A DNA stretch of 25,459 bases from Mageeibacillus sp. UBA5747 (GTDB lineage Bacteria > Bacillota > Clostridia > Saccharofermentanales > UBA5734): NCBI GenBank assembly GCA_002419145.1, contig DIFN01000044.1, positions 1-25,459 of the forward strand, in the 5' to 3' direction. Positions 18,362 through 25,459 of this stretch are shown piece after piece (the first letter of the stretch is position 1; every line of letters begins with the position of its first letter). The translations under genes were made by a program, and so were the position numbers. The notes below the pieces were generated by a model, which saw only the letters and a program-made list of their open reading frames with translations, was not told where the DNA came from and ran no database searches.

Positions 18362-19480
18362 ATGCACGATCCCCGTCTCGACCGTCTGGCCCAGATGCTC
18401 CTGACCCATTCCCTGCGCCTGTCAGCTGGCGACATTTTCCAGATCAATGCCATCCCCGAAGCCCAGCCACTGGTCAAAGCACTCTACCGCGAAGCGCGCC
18501 GCCAGCGTCTGTACCCGGTCGTTTTCTGGACCGATGACGAGATCGCCCGGCTGGAATATGACCTGCTCGATCCCGATTTCCCGGCCACTGCCGAGTTCCT
18601 GCAAAAACGCACCGCCTGGAACGCTGCCCGGGTGGCTGATCTCACAGCCGTTCTGACCATCCGCGGCTCCATGAACGACCGGGAACTCAGCGGTGTCGAT
18701 CCGCTCCGCCAGCAACTGGTCAGCAAGGCAGGGGAGACAGTCTCCCACACCATCATCAACGATCGCCAATGGGTGCTTTTTTACTGGCCGACGCCAGCTC
18801 AAGCCCAGAAAGCTGGGATGTCTTTTGACGACTATTTTGATTTCGTCCTCACCGTCAGTCTGGTCGACTACGAACACCTGTACCAGTTTGAGCAAATCCT
18901 CGCCGCCCGGATGGAGCGAACCAGCCGGGTCCAGATCAAGGGCCCCGGCACCGACCTCTCCTTTTCGACCCAGGGCCTGCCAGCCGTCTGCTGCTATGGT
19001 CGGCGCAACGTCCCGGATGGCGAGGTCTACACCGCTCCGGTCCGTGACTCGGTCAACGGCACCATCACCTACAATGTACCCGCCCAGTACTGGGGCAAAA
19101 CCTTCAACCATATCTGTTTGACCTTTGCCAATGGCCGCATCATCAAAGCCAGCTGTGATGGCGACAACGAAACCCTGAACAAGATTTTTGATACCGATGA
19201 AGGTGCCCGCTACATTGGCGAATTTTCATTTGGCGTCAATCCTATGATCCAAGAGCCGATCGGCAGTACCCTGTTTGATGAGAAAATTGCCGGCTCGATC
19301 CACTTTACACCAGGTAATGCCTATGCCAAGGCCGACAATGGCAACCGGTCAGCGATCCACTGGGACCTGATCCTGATCCAGCGCCCTGAGTATGGGGGTG
19401 GCGAAATCTGGCTCGATGATGTGCTGTTCCGTAAGGACGGCCGTTTTGTACCAGAGGACCTGCAAGACCTCAATCCTTGA
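18362..19480 (+). CDS. M29-family metallo-aminopeptidase
   Basis: Peptidases of family M29 (aminopeptidase T, AmpS) remove N-terminal residues from peptides using two metal ions in the cytoplasm. The 372-residue length is typical. The expected metal and active-site residues are all visible: E221 in NVPDGEVY, E287 in YIGEFSFG, H314 and Y321 in SIHFTPGNAY, and H333 and D335 in AIHWD. ATG 18362 is preferred to ATG 18341 because AAAGGA at 18348-18353 sits at proper spacing. The upstream 220 bases have no clear promoter. A serS promoter overlaps the stop codon. Confidence 0.93.
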   Translation: MHDPRLDRLAQMLLTHSLRLSAGDIFQINAIPEAQPLVKALYREARRQRLYPVVFWTDDEIARLEYDLLDPDFPATAEFLQKRTAWNAARVADLTAVLTIRGSMNDRELSGVDPLRQQLVSKAGETVSHTIINDRQWVLFYWPTPAQAQKAGMSFDDYFDFVLTVSLVDYEHLYQFEQILAARMERTSRVQIKGPGTDLSFSTQGLPAVCCYGRRNVPDGEVYTAPVRDSVNGTITYNVPAQYWGKTFNHICLTFANGRIIKASCDGDNETLNKIFDTDEGARYIGEFSFGVNPMIQEPIGSTLFDEKIAGSIHFTPGNAYAKADNGNRSAIHWDLILIQRPEYGGGEIWLDDVLFRKDGRFVPEDLQDLNP

Positions 19481-19505
19481 AGCGCCGCCCTGAATCGACT
19501 AAAAT
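19477..19505 (+). promoter_or_regulatory. serS promoter
   Basis: TTGAAG at 19477-19482 (4/6 to TTGACA) and TAAAAT at 19500-19505 are separated by 17 bp. The -35 overlaps the TGA of the aminopeptidase gene. The leader would be only about 25 bases, which leaves no room for a T-box. Confidence 0.55.
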
Positions 19506-19535
19506 GATCAAACAGCTGACTTTTTGGAGGAAACC

Positions 19536-20822
19536 ATGCTCGATATCAACCTCATCCGTGAAAATCCCGCCCTGGTCGCGGAAAAACTAGCCCGCAAAGG
19601 CTATAGGGTCGACTTTGCAGACTTTTTGGCCCGCGATGAAAAGCGCCGCCAGCTGATATTTGCCACCGAAACGCTCAAAGCCGAGAAAAACAAAACATCG
19701 GCTGAGATTCCGAAGCTGAAAAAAGAAGGCCAAGACGTCCAGCCGATTTTCGATAAAATGAAGCAGATCTCTGAGCAGATCAGCATCCAGGCTGCCGAGC
19801 TGTCTGCGATCGAGGCTGAACAACAGACCTTCCTCGAAGCTTTACCCAACTTGCCGGCTGATGATGTGGTCGCCGGTGGCAAGGAAAACAACGCCGTAGT
19901 CAGCGTATTTGGCGAGAAACCGCAGTTTGACTTTACTCCCAAGCATCACGTGGACCTGGTAGAAGGTCTCGGCATGATCGACTATGCCCGCGGAGCCAAG
20001 CTCGGCGGCAGTGGCTTCTGGGTCTACCGCAAGGATGGCGCCCTGCTGGAATGGGCCCTGCTCAACTATTTCATGGCCGAACATCTCAAGGACGGTTATG
20101 AAATGATACTCCCGCCACACATCCTGACCTACCAGTGCGGCTACACGGCCGGCCAGTTTCCCAAATTCAAAGACGATGTCTTCCAGCTGCGCAATGACGA
20201 AGGCGAAGGCTTTTCCCATTTTATCCTGCCCACGGCTGAAACCGCCTTGGTCAATTTGCATCGCGACGAGATCCTCGACGAAGACGCCCTGCCATTCAAA
20301 TATTTCGCTTACACGCCATGCTATCGCAAAGAAGCAGGCAGCTACCGTGCGGAAGAGCGTGGTATGATCCGCGGCCACCAGTTCAACAAGATCGAGATGT
20401 TCCAGTACGCCCTGCCTGAACAGGCGGATGCAGCCTTGGAAGAACTCGTCGACAAGGCCGCCGCTCTGGTCCGCGGACTGGGTCTGCACCATCGGGTCAG
20501 CAAACTTGCCGCTGGCGACTGCAGCGCTTCGATGGTCAAAACCTATGACATCGAGGTCTGGATCCCCAGCATGAATGATTACAAAGAAGTCAGTTCAGCC
20601 TCCAATGCCGGTGATTACCAGGCCCGCCGCGGTAATATGAAATTCCGCCGCAAATCCACTGGCAAGCTCGAATTCGTCCATACCCTCAATGCATCCGGCC
20701 TGGCCACATCCCGGATCATGCCGGCCATCGTCGAACATTACCAGCAAGCCGATGGCAGCATCGTTATTCCCGAAGTCCTCAGACCATGGATGGGTGGTCG
20801 GACCCTGATCGAACGGATCTAA
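19536..20822 (+). CDS. serS: seryl-tRNA synthetase
   Basis: SerRS charges tRNA-Ser with serine. The 428-residue product begins MLDINLIREN, the canonical start. It has the N-terminal helical tRNA-binding arm (about 30-100) and then the class II catalytic core. Motif 2 is seen in YTPCYRKEAGSYRAEERGM followed by IRGHQFNKIEMF. Motif 3 lies at the end in VIPEVLRPWMGG, preceded by HTLNASGLATSR. Most bacterial enzymes read NGSGLAVGR there, so this is a mild variation. ATG 19536 has GGAGG five bases upstream; the in-frame TTG at 19524 overlaps that site and is rejected. No T-box leader is visible. Confidence 0.97.
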   Translation: MLDINLIRENPALVAEKLARKGYRVDFADFLARDEKRRQLIFATETLKAEKNKTSAEIPKLKKEGQDVQPIFDKMKQISEQISIQAAELSAIEAEQQTFLEALPNLPADDVVAGGKENNAVVSVFGEKPQFDFTPKHHVDLVEGLGMIDYARGAKLGGSGFWVYRKDGALLEWALLNYFMAEHLKDGYEMILPPHILTYQCGYTAGQFPKFKDDVFQLRNDEGEGFSHFILPTAETALVNLHRDEILDEDALPFKYFAYTPCYRKEAGSYRAEERGMIRGHQFNKIEMFQYALPEQADAALEELVDKAAALVRGLGLHHRVSKLAAGDCSASMVKTYDIEVWIPSMNDYKEVSSASNAGDYQARRGNMKFRRKSTGKLEFVHTLNASGLATSRIMPAIVEHYQQADGSIVIPEVLRPWMGGRTLIERI

Positions 20823-20837
20823 GTCTAGTCAATTTCG

Positions 20838-20866
20838 TGTAAAACCAGTTAACTTCATGTTAAAAT
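20838..20866 (+). promoter_or_regulatory. promoter with inverted repeat before the Nudix-fold gene
   Basis: TAAAAT at 20861-20866 has TG at 20858-20859, an extended -10. The -35 (TGTAAA at 20838-20843) is poor. TTAAC-n5-GTTAA at 20849-20863 is a perfect short inverted repeat that overlaps the -10, so it could be an operator. The leader is about 70 bases. Confidence 0.45.
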
Positions 20867-20945
20867 AAGGAAGGATGGTTCAAACATTTATTCAGGTTAT
20901 TGACTCGAACCAGCGATCCAGAAGTCCTAAAGGGAGGGCACTCAC

Positions 20946-21359
20946 ATGCTTGTTCGCAATTGTTCTGGTGGACTCGTGTTCCACAATGACAAAATCCTGC
21001 TTTTGAAAAACGACAAGCATGAATGGGTCTTTCCCAAAGGCGTCCTCAGGGAAGGAGACGAACCATCAGAACTGGCGGTGCGCCGGGTCCTGATCGAAGC
21101 GGGTATAAAGGCCAAGATCCTCGCCCCGGCAGGAAAGACCGCCTATGAGTTCTACTCCCTGTCACGCCAGCGTCCTGTTGCGAACAGGATCACCTGGTAC
21201 ATCATGACCTGCGAAGAAGAATCCGTCACACCCAGTATTTCGAACAATTTCAGTGACGGCGGGTTTTTCACAGTCGAGGAGGCCATGGACATGGTCACGT
21301 ATAGTCAGGATAAGTCCCTTCTGATGATGTCTTTCCAGAAATACAAGGAGCTTGTCTGA
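20946..21359 (+). CDS. Nudix-fold protein with degenerate Nudix box
   Basis: The 137-residue product has the Nudix fold pattern: an N-terminal strand SGGLVFHNDKILLL, then EWVFPKG, a Nudix-box position at 32-54, and a C-terminal GGFFTVEEAMDMV. The box G-x5-E-x7-RE-U-x-EE-x-G-U is damaged. The Glu after x5 is D38, the RE Glu is R47, the first Glu of EE is I50, and only E51 remains. Loss of two metal-binding glutamates suggests it is not an active pyrophosphohydrolase; it may bind a nucleotide or protein. It starts at ATG 20946 with GGGAGG eight bases upstream. It lies directly before the YigZ gene. Confidence 0.78.
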   Translation: MLVRNCSGGLVFHNDKILLLKNDKHEWVFPKGVLREGDEPSELAVRRVLIEAGIKAKILAPAGKTAYEFYSLSRQRPVANRITWYIMTCEEESVTPSISNNFSDGGFFTVEEAMDMVTYSQDKSLLMMSFQKYKELV

Positions 21360-21363
21360 CATT

Positions 21364-22008
21364 TTGACTGTACGCAAACAGTACCGGACTGTCCGGCAAG
21401 CCGCCCGGATCGAGTTTTACGACCGCAAATCCCGTTTCATTGCCGATTGCCGTCCCCTGGCCGATGAGACCCAAGCCCAGCAGTTTATCCGTGGCATCCG
21501 GGACGAGTTTCCGGATGCCACGCATCATGTTTACGCCTGGATTCTGAGCGGGGATAACCAGCTCCAGCGCTACTCCGATGATGGCGAACCTCAGGGAACA
21601 GCCGGGCTGCCCGTGCTTGATGCTCTCAGAAAACCAGGGATCGAACAAGCTGGTATTGTGGTCACCCGTTATTTTGGCGGGACGCTTTTGGGCAGCGGCG
21701 GTCTGGTCCATGCTTACGGCACTGCGGCGGCACTGGCTCTCGAGGCTGCCCAGCCCATCACCCTCCTGCTGTGCGACCGGATTCTCCTGACCCTTGAGTA
21801 TGGCCAGTTAGACCTTGTCCGCCACCGTCTGGTCCAGGCCGGATTTCAGGTCGAACCGATTCACTACGGCCTAGACGCCGAACTTCCGGTCGGCACGCCG
21901 CCAGAACGGATGGACGAACTCATCAGCCTGGTCAATGATCTGACATCAGCCAGTGCCCTGATCGAACCGCTCGAAAGTGCCTACGTTCCCATCGACCAGA
22001 TTCCTTGA
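21364..22008 (+). CDS. yigZ: YigZ / IMPACT-family protein
   Basis: IMPACT-family proteins have an N-terminal ribosomal-S5-like domain and a C-terminal domain of the EF-G type. They are thought to act in translation-related control. The signature YSDDGEPQGTAGLPVLDAL and the following VVTRYFGGTLLGSGGLVHAYG are unmistakable. KSRFIA lies near the N-terminus. The start is uncertain. There is no ATG; TTG 21364 is 13 bases after AAGGAG (21345-21350), while TTG 21352 is too close and overlaps the Nudix gene stop. The family usually begins a few residues before YRTV, which fits 21364. It is probably co-transcribed with the Nudix-fold gene. Confidence 0.9.
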   Translation: MTVRKQYRTVRQAARIEFYDRKSRFIADCRPLADETQAQQFIRGIRDEFPDATHHVYAWILSGDNQLQRYSDDGEPQGTAGLPVLDALRKPGIEQAGIVVTRYFGGTLLGSGGLVHAYGTAAALALEAAQPITLLLCDRILLTLEYGQLDLVRHRLVQAGFQVEPIHYGLDAELPVGTPPERMDELISLVNDLTSASALIEPLESAYVPIDQIP

Positions 22009-22042
22009 TGGGACCAGATTGCCCGGTCAGATCTCCAAGAAC

Positions 22043-22072
22043 TTGCGCAAAGTAGGGACATCCCCGTATAAT
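22043..22072 (+). promoter_or_regulatory. yebC operon promoter
   Basis: TTGCGC at 22043-22048 and a consensus TATAAT at 22067-22072 are separated by 18 bp. The leader of about 60 bases leads to yebC. The -35 hexamer is the same as in the rpmB promoter. Confidence 0.7.
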
Positions 22073-22137
22073 AGGAGCGCCAAAACACCGCCAGCACAGA
22101 AGTAAGTTGGCAGATGATACAGACAGGAGAAAGCCAC

Positions 22138-22863
22138 ATGTCCGGCCATTCCAAATGGAACAACATCAAACGTAAAAAAGGCGAAGCTGATGCCCAGCGC
22201 GGTGCGATTTTTACCAAGCTCGGCCGTGAAATCCAGGTTGCCGTCAAAAATGGTGGCGCAGACCCAGAAGGCAACAGCCGGCTCAAGGACATCATCGCCA
22301 AGGCTAAAGCCGCAAACATGCCCAATGACAACATCCAGCGCAGCATCAAGAAGGCTTCCGGCGCCAATGACAGCGACAATTTCGAAGAAATTGTCTACGA
22401 AGGCTATGGTCCAGGCGGCGTTGCCGTCATGGTCCGCACCCTGTCAGACAACCGCAATCGCACGGCCGGAGATATCCGCCATATTTTCGACAAGTTCGGC
22501 GGCAACATGGGCACCAGTGGCTGCGTTTCCTTCCTGTTCCAGGAGAAAGGCACGATCATCATCGAGCGCGCATCGTATGAAGATGAAGAAACCGTCATGA
22601 TGGACGCCCTCGACGCCGGAGCCGAAGATTTTGCTGCCGAAGATGAGGTCTATGAAATCACGACTGCGCCGGAGGAGTTTCACGCAGTGCGCGATGGCCT
22701 CGAAAAGAAAAAATACGAGTTCGTCGACGTCTCCCTGGGTCCCGTTCCGGTCACTTGGACCGAGATCAGTGATCCCGATCTGGCTGAAAAAATGGAGAAA
22801 CTGATCGACAAACTGGAAGAGCTGGATGACGTCCAGGAAGTCTACCACAACTGGGACCGCTGA
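22138..22863 (+). CDS. yebC: YebC/PmpR-family protein
   Basis: YebC-family proteins are near-universal. They have been described both as DNA-binding regulators and as ribosome-associated factors that relieve stalling. The 241-residue product begins with the signature MSGHSKWNNIKRKKGEAD and continues through AKAANMPNDNIQRSIKKA and GPGGVAVMVRTLSDN. Conserved GGNMG and FLFQEKG stretches follow. ATG 22138 is preceded by AGGAG; an in-frame ATG at 22114 would add eight unrelated residues. It heads a four-gene rightward run with the P-loop/Asp23-like gene 57 bases downstream. Confidence 0.97.
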   Translation: MSGHSKWNNIKRKKGEADAQRGAIFTKLGREIQVAVKNGGADPEGNSRLKDIIAKAKAANMPNDNIQRSIKKASGANDSDNFEEIVYEGYGPGGVAVMVRTLSDNRNRTAGDIRHIFDKFGGNMGTSGCVSFLFQEKGTIIIERASYEDEETVMMDALDAGAEDFAAEDEVYEITTAPEEFHAVRDGLEKKKYEFVDVSLGPVPVTWTEISDPDLAEKMEKLIDKLEELDDVQEVYHNWDR

Positions 22864-22920
22864 GATTCGTACCCGAACTGACAGCGGATCAATCAACAGA
22901 CAAACAAGGAGGTGAGGTGC

Positions 22921-23982
22921 ATGGCAAAGCGTACGGACAAAACCAAGTCCGGAGCTGAGGGCCAGCCCTCATCTCTTTTGAATTCAGTCGCATCTGCCGC
23001 CGGCGTTGCCGCCCACCCGCTGAGCCGCCTGGCCGAGGCTGTCAACCGGACCGTTGGCACAGCCACATCCGGGCAGGATTCGCGCGAAGAAGAGGAAATT
23101 TTGCAGGCAGCGCTCAAAACCATTGCTGTGGTGGCTTTCGTAGGTCCACCTGGCACAGGGAAAAGCACCCGGGCCATCCGGGTAGCCCGGGAAAATAACA
23201 TTGAATTCCTGATTGACGACGGACTTCTGATCAAGGGCAGCCGCATCGTGGCTGGAACATCTGCCAAACGCGCCGCCTCAAAAATCGACTCTGTCCGCCA
23301 GGCCATTTTTGCTGATGAAACCCGGGCTCAGACCATGCGACGGACCCTGGCTGACCAACAGCCCTCCGTCTTGATGATTCTCGGCACCTCAGACGCCATG
23401 CTGGAAAAAATCTGTGCCAACCTCCGACTCAACCCACCTGCCATGCTGATCCGTATCGAGGACGTCAGCAGCGAGGAGGAAATGCGCCAGGCCCGCCAGA
23501 CCCGCATGACGGAAGGTAAGCATACCATCCCGGTCCCGAGCATGGAGATCAAACACGAATTCTCCGGTAACTTCCTCAATCCGATTTCCCGCCTGCGCCG
23601 CCGCTTTGACCGCGACCGTGGTGTGCAGCCGGTACAAAATGACGCCGAACGCACCGTCGTGCGCCCGACCTTTTCCACACTGGGCAGCTATTCCATCTCC
23701 GATGAAGCACTGCGCAGCATGATCGAGCTGATCCTGCGCCGCATCCGTGGCGTCGCCTATGTCGTAGACTGCAAAATCACCAAGGAAATTTACGGCGTGG
23801 TGATCGATCTGGATCTTGCTTTACTCTATGGGTTCAATGCCCAGATCGTTTTGCGTGAAGCCCAGGAAAGGGTCAGCCACCTGGTCGAAGAATTCACTTC
23901 GATCAATGTCATGGTCGTTAATGTCAAAGCCCGCCGCGTCGTTTACCAGACTGCCGGCCAACCAGCAGGGGGTTCCCAGTGA
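22921..23982 (+). CDS. P-loop NTPase fused to an Asp23/Gls24-like domain
   Basis: The 353-residue product has three parts. Residues 1-65 are Ala/Ser-rich and probably flexible. A P-loop domain follows with Walker A GPPGTGKS at 75-82, FLIDDGLLI at 96-104, and a strand VLMILGTS at 150-157 that may hold the switch region. It continues to about 230 and ends in an Arg-rich stretch (RLRRRFDRDR). The C-terminal part (about 250-342) follows the Asp23/Gls24 alkaline-shock pattern: SYSISDEALRSMIELI, RGVAYVV, YGVVIDLDLALLYG, then an amphipathic helix and INVMVVNVKARRV. The function is unknown. A P-loop protein acting with Asp23-type assemblies at the envelope is a guess. The start is ATG 22921 with AAGGAGGTG upstream. 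Its stop overlaps the next gene's GTG. Confidence 0.7.
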   Translation: MAKRTDKTKSGAEGQPSSLLNSVASAAGVAAHPLSRLAEAVNRTVGTATSGQDSREEEEILQAALKTIAVVAFVGPPGTGKSTRAIRVARENNIEFLIDDGLLIKGSRIVAGTSAKRAASKIDSVRQAIFADETRAQTMRRTLADQQPSVLMILGTSDAMLEKICANLRLNPPAMLIRIEDVSSEEEMRQARQTRMTEGKHTIPVPSMEIKHEFSGNFLNPISRLRRRFDRDRGVQPVQNDAERTVVRPTFSTLGSYSISDEALRSMIELILRRIRGVAYVVDCKITKEIYGVVIDLDLALLYGFNAQIVLREAQERVSHLVEEFTSINVMVVNVKARRVVYQTAGQPAGGSQ

Positions 23983-24728
23983 AAGAAAAAATCTACACCA
24001 TTCCTGTCCATGACGCCTATAACCAAGCCGATGCTTGCCCCCTGTGCACGCTGGAAAAAACTCTGACCGCCGAATTGATCGCGTATTATCTCGGCCCGGC
24101 CCTGATGGAACCGGATGTCCGTATTGTCACCAATGACCGTGGATTTTGCCGTGAACATTGGCGCGGCCTCTATGACAGCGAAGCCAATCGCCTCGGCCTC
24201 AGTCTTTTGCTGCACACCCACGTCGGTGATATCACCGACGACCTGCACAAATCTCTGGTGAAAGCCATTCCTGCTACCCAGAAAGGTCTTTTCGCCGGTA
24301 AACAAAAGGACTACAAGGATAAAATCCTCGAGGTAGCTGAAACCATTGAAAAGCGTGTCAGCTCCTGTGCGATCTGTGACCGACTGGAACAGACCATGGG
24401 CCATTACCTTGACGTCATTTTCTATGAGTATTTCCACGAACCCGAGTTTCGCCAGCAATTTGATGCTGGCCATGGTTATTGCCTGCCCCATCTGGCCTTG
24501 CTCTTGCGCGGCGCCGCCCGTTTTCTCAGCCAAAACCAGGCCGCAGAATTCATTGCCAACCTTTCAGACCAACAGCATCAGTCCTTGTCGAATCTGCGCG
24601 ACGACGTCGAATGGTTTACCCTCAAGTTCGATTACCGCAATGCCAAGGCAGACTGGAAAAACAGCAAAGATGCTCTGCCACGGGCGATCCGCCAGCTCAA
24701 CGGCCGCACCGATCTGAAAAACAACTGA
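23979..24728 (+). CDS. DUF6062-type protein with two CxxC...CxxH modules
   Basis: The function of this 249-residue protein is unknown. It contains two similar modules: C20-x2-C23 followed after 33 residues by C57-x2-H60, and C130-x2-C133 followed after 34 residues by C168-x2-H171. Both second halves share the G-[FY]-C-x2-H form (GFCREH, GYCLPH). This indicates an internal duplication of a likely zinc-binding unit. The spacers and C-terminal part are predicted helical. It starts at GTG 23979, which overlaps the upstream TGA (GTGA), with an AGGGGG stretch before it; this implies translational coupling to the P-loop/Asp23-like gene. The DUF6062 assignment is from memory of the clostridial family. 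Confidence 0.7.
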   Translation: MKEKIYTIPVHDAYNQADACPLCTLEKTLTAELIAYYLGPALMEPDVRIVTNDRGFCREHWRGLYDSEANRLGLSLLLHTHVGDITDDLHKSLVKAIPATQKGLFAGKQKDYKDKILEVAETIEKRVSSCAICDRLEQTMGHYLDVIFYEYFHEPEFRQQFDAGHGYCLPHLALLLRGAARFLSQNQAAEFIANLSDQQHQSLSNLRDDVEWFTLKFDYRNAKADWKNSKDALPRAIRQLNGRTDLKNN

Positions 24729-24801
24729 CATCGGGAGTCTCCTGCTTCCCCTTTGCGATTTTGATTGAACCTCAGACCCAGACCCAGAAAGAAGGGATCC
24801 C

Positions 24802-25272
24802 TTGAAAAAGAAGAACCTGGAAGCCCACTATAGCCACCCCGGTAACAGTAAAACCACAGTAGCCCAGCCTACAGTTACTGCCGGACCCATCAAACTGCCC
24901 CAGTCTTTGCAACTCTTCAGTGAAAATCCAGCCGAACCCGTCACCGTCGTTCTCGGAGCCGACAAACTCGGCGAAGGTGATCTTGCCTTGGGCCTGGAAT
25001 TACTCAAATCCTTCCTCATGGCCCTCGATGAGCAGCCCAAACCACCTGAAGCCCTGATCCTGTATAATTCGGCCGTGCTCTTGACCCGACAAGACTCACC
25101 CGTTTTCAAGATACTCCAGGACTTGCAGAAAAAACGGACCGAAATCCTCGTCTGTTCAACGAGTCTGCAGCATTACTGCCCCCATGATCCTCTGCTTGTC
25201 GGTGAAATCCGCACCATGGCTATGTTGGTCGAACGCATGATGACCGCTCACCACATCCTCTGGCCCAAATAG
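24802..25272 (+). CDS. YedF-like DsrE-fold protein lacking the TusA domain
   Basis: Selenium-metabolism protein YedF of clostridia normally has an N-terminal TusA-like (SirA) domain and a C-terminal DsrE-like domain. This 156-residue protein keeps only the second. VVLGADKLGEGDLALGLELL, ALILYNSAVLLT, EILVCSTSLQHYC and VGEIRTMAMLVERMM match the YedF C-terminal half in order. The first 40 residues are low in complexity and contain no TusA CPxP motif. One of the usual paired cysteines is Ser (CSTS). The start is TTG 24802 with AAGGGA at 24792-24797; no ATG fits. It follows the DUF6062-type gene by 73 bases and probably belongs to the same transcript. A sulfur or selenium role is uncertain. Confidence 0.7.
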   Translation: MKKKNLEAHYSHPGNSKTTVAQPTVTAGPIKLPQSLQLFSENPAEPVTVVLGADKLGEGDLALGLELLKSFLMALDEQPKPPEALILYNSAVLLTRQDSPVFKILQDLQKKRTEILVCSTSLQHYCPHDPLLVGEIRTMAMLVERMMTAHHILWPK

Positions 25273-25344
25273 GCAATATCAACAAAAACCAGGCTGAAAA
25301 ACAGGCATATTAGCAAGCTGATGAAACAATTATATTCCAGATTC

Positions 25345-25353
25345 TGCTATACT
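25345..25353 (+). promoter_or_regulatory. extended -10 promoter before ppa
   Basis: TG-n-TATACT covers 25345-25353 (TATACT at 25348-25353). No good -35 is seen. The start would be near 25360, about 30 bases before the ppa start codon. Nothing resembling a terminator was found between the yedF-like stop and this site. Confidence 0.5.
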
Positions 25354-25391
25354 AGATCCAGCGCACAGAGAAAGATAAAGAGGAGAAAAAT

Positions 25392-25459
25392 ATGAATATC
25401 TGGCATGATATTTCCGATTCCCGGATCAAACCTGAGAAATTCATCGCCGTTATCGAGAT
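25392..25459 (+). CDS. ppa: inorganic pyrophosphatase, N-terminal fragment (cut by window end)
   Basis: Only 22 codons are present, reading MNIWHDISDSRIKPEKFIAV and on into IE. This is the characteristic beginning of clostridial soluble family I inorganic pyrophosphatase, which hydrolyses pyrophosphate to phosphate. AGGAG at 25381-25385 lies six bases upstream of ATG 25392. The rest of the gene lies beyond the window, so completeness cannot be judged. Confidence 0.8.
   Translation, partial: MNIWHDISDSRIKPEKFIAVIE

Noticed and set aside
19481..19535. T-box leader before serS
   Set aside because: The gap is only 55 bases, with no T-box sequence or terminator/antiterminator pair.
20877..20913. 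GGTTC...GAACC pairing in the leader of the Nudix-fold gene as a riboswitch
   Set aside because: A five-pair stem with a large loop is not enough to propose a structured RNA, and no known class matches.

Overview
The window looks like a chromosome segment of a strictly anaerobic, moderately GC-rich Bacillota bacterium, most likely class Clostridia. The evidence is a single-chain pyruvate:ferredoxin oxidoreductase, an rnfCDGEAB cluster, hybrid-cluster protein, a DnaD-type primosome gene next to a DnaC/DnaI-like loader, zinc-type L28, strong AGGAGG-like ribosome binding sites, and frequent TGn-extended -10 boxes. I cannot fix the genus. No tRNA, rRNA, CRISPR array, IS element or prophage gene was seen.

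Layout. At 1-3716 nifJ is transcribed rightward from its own extended -10 promoter and closed by a hairpin terminator. At 3856-7564 lies a tight rightward operon: dnaD-like, dnaC/dnaI-like, acpS, and a membrane-anchored SH3b protein with a degenerate NlpC/P60 domain. At 7597-17041 everything points left: rpmB with its own promoter and terminator, the six-gene rnf operon (rnfC first, rnfB last), a thioredoxin-reductase-like flavoprotein, hcp, and a ferredoxin-domain gene upstream of hcp. A Crp/Fnr-type regulator diverges from the ferredoxin-hcp pair at 17174 and is followed by a small TM1266-like protein. Rightward from 18362 come an M29 aminopeptidase, serS, a Nudix-fold protein with a broken Nudix box, a YigZ/IMPACT protein, yebC, a P-loop/Asp23-like fusion, a DUF6062-type double CxxC/CxxH protein, a YedF-like DsrE protein, and the first codons of an inorganic pyrophosphatase cut by the window edge.

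How the genes work together. Much of the window is ferredoxin metabolism. PFOR makes reduced ferredoxin from pyruvate. Rnf couples ferredoxin oxidation to NAD+ reduction and ion pumping. The ferredoxin-domain protein probably feeds Hcp for nitrosative or oxidative stress defence, under the divergent Crp/Fnr regulator. The TrxR-like protein lacks the usual NADPH signature and may also draw on ferredoxin. The TM1266-like gene beside the regulator belongs to a family usually met near [FeFe]-hydrogenase genes.

The least explained part is 22921-25272: three co-directional genes (P-loop/Asp23-like fusion, duplicated zinc-finger-like protein, TusA-less YedF) that look like a small uncharacterised system. 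Other points worth a second look are the Cys4 tail on RnfE, two apparent pseudoenzymes, a coding-like stretch without a start codon at 18149-18340, and several promoter/hairpin arrangements.
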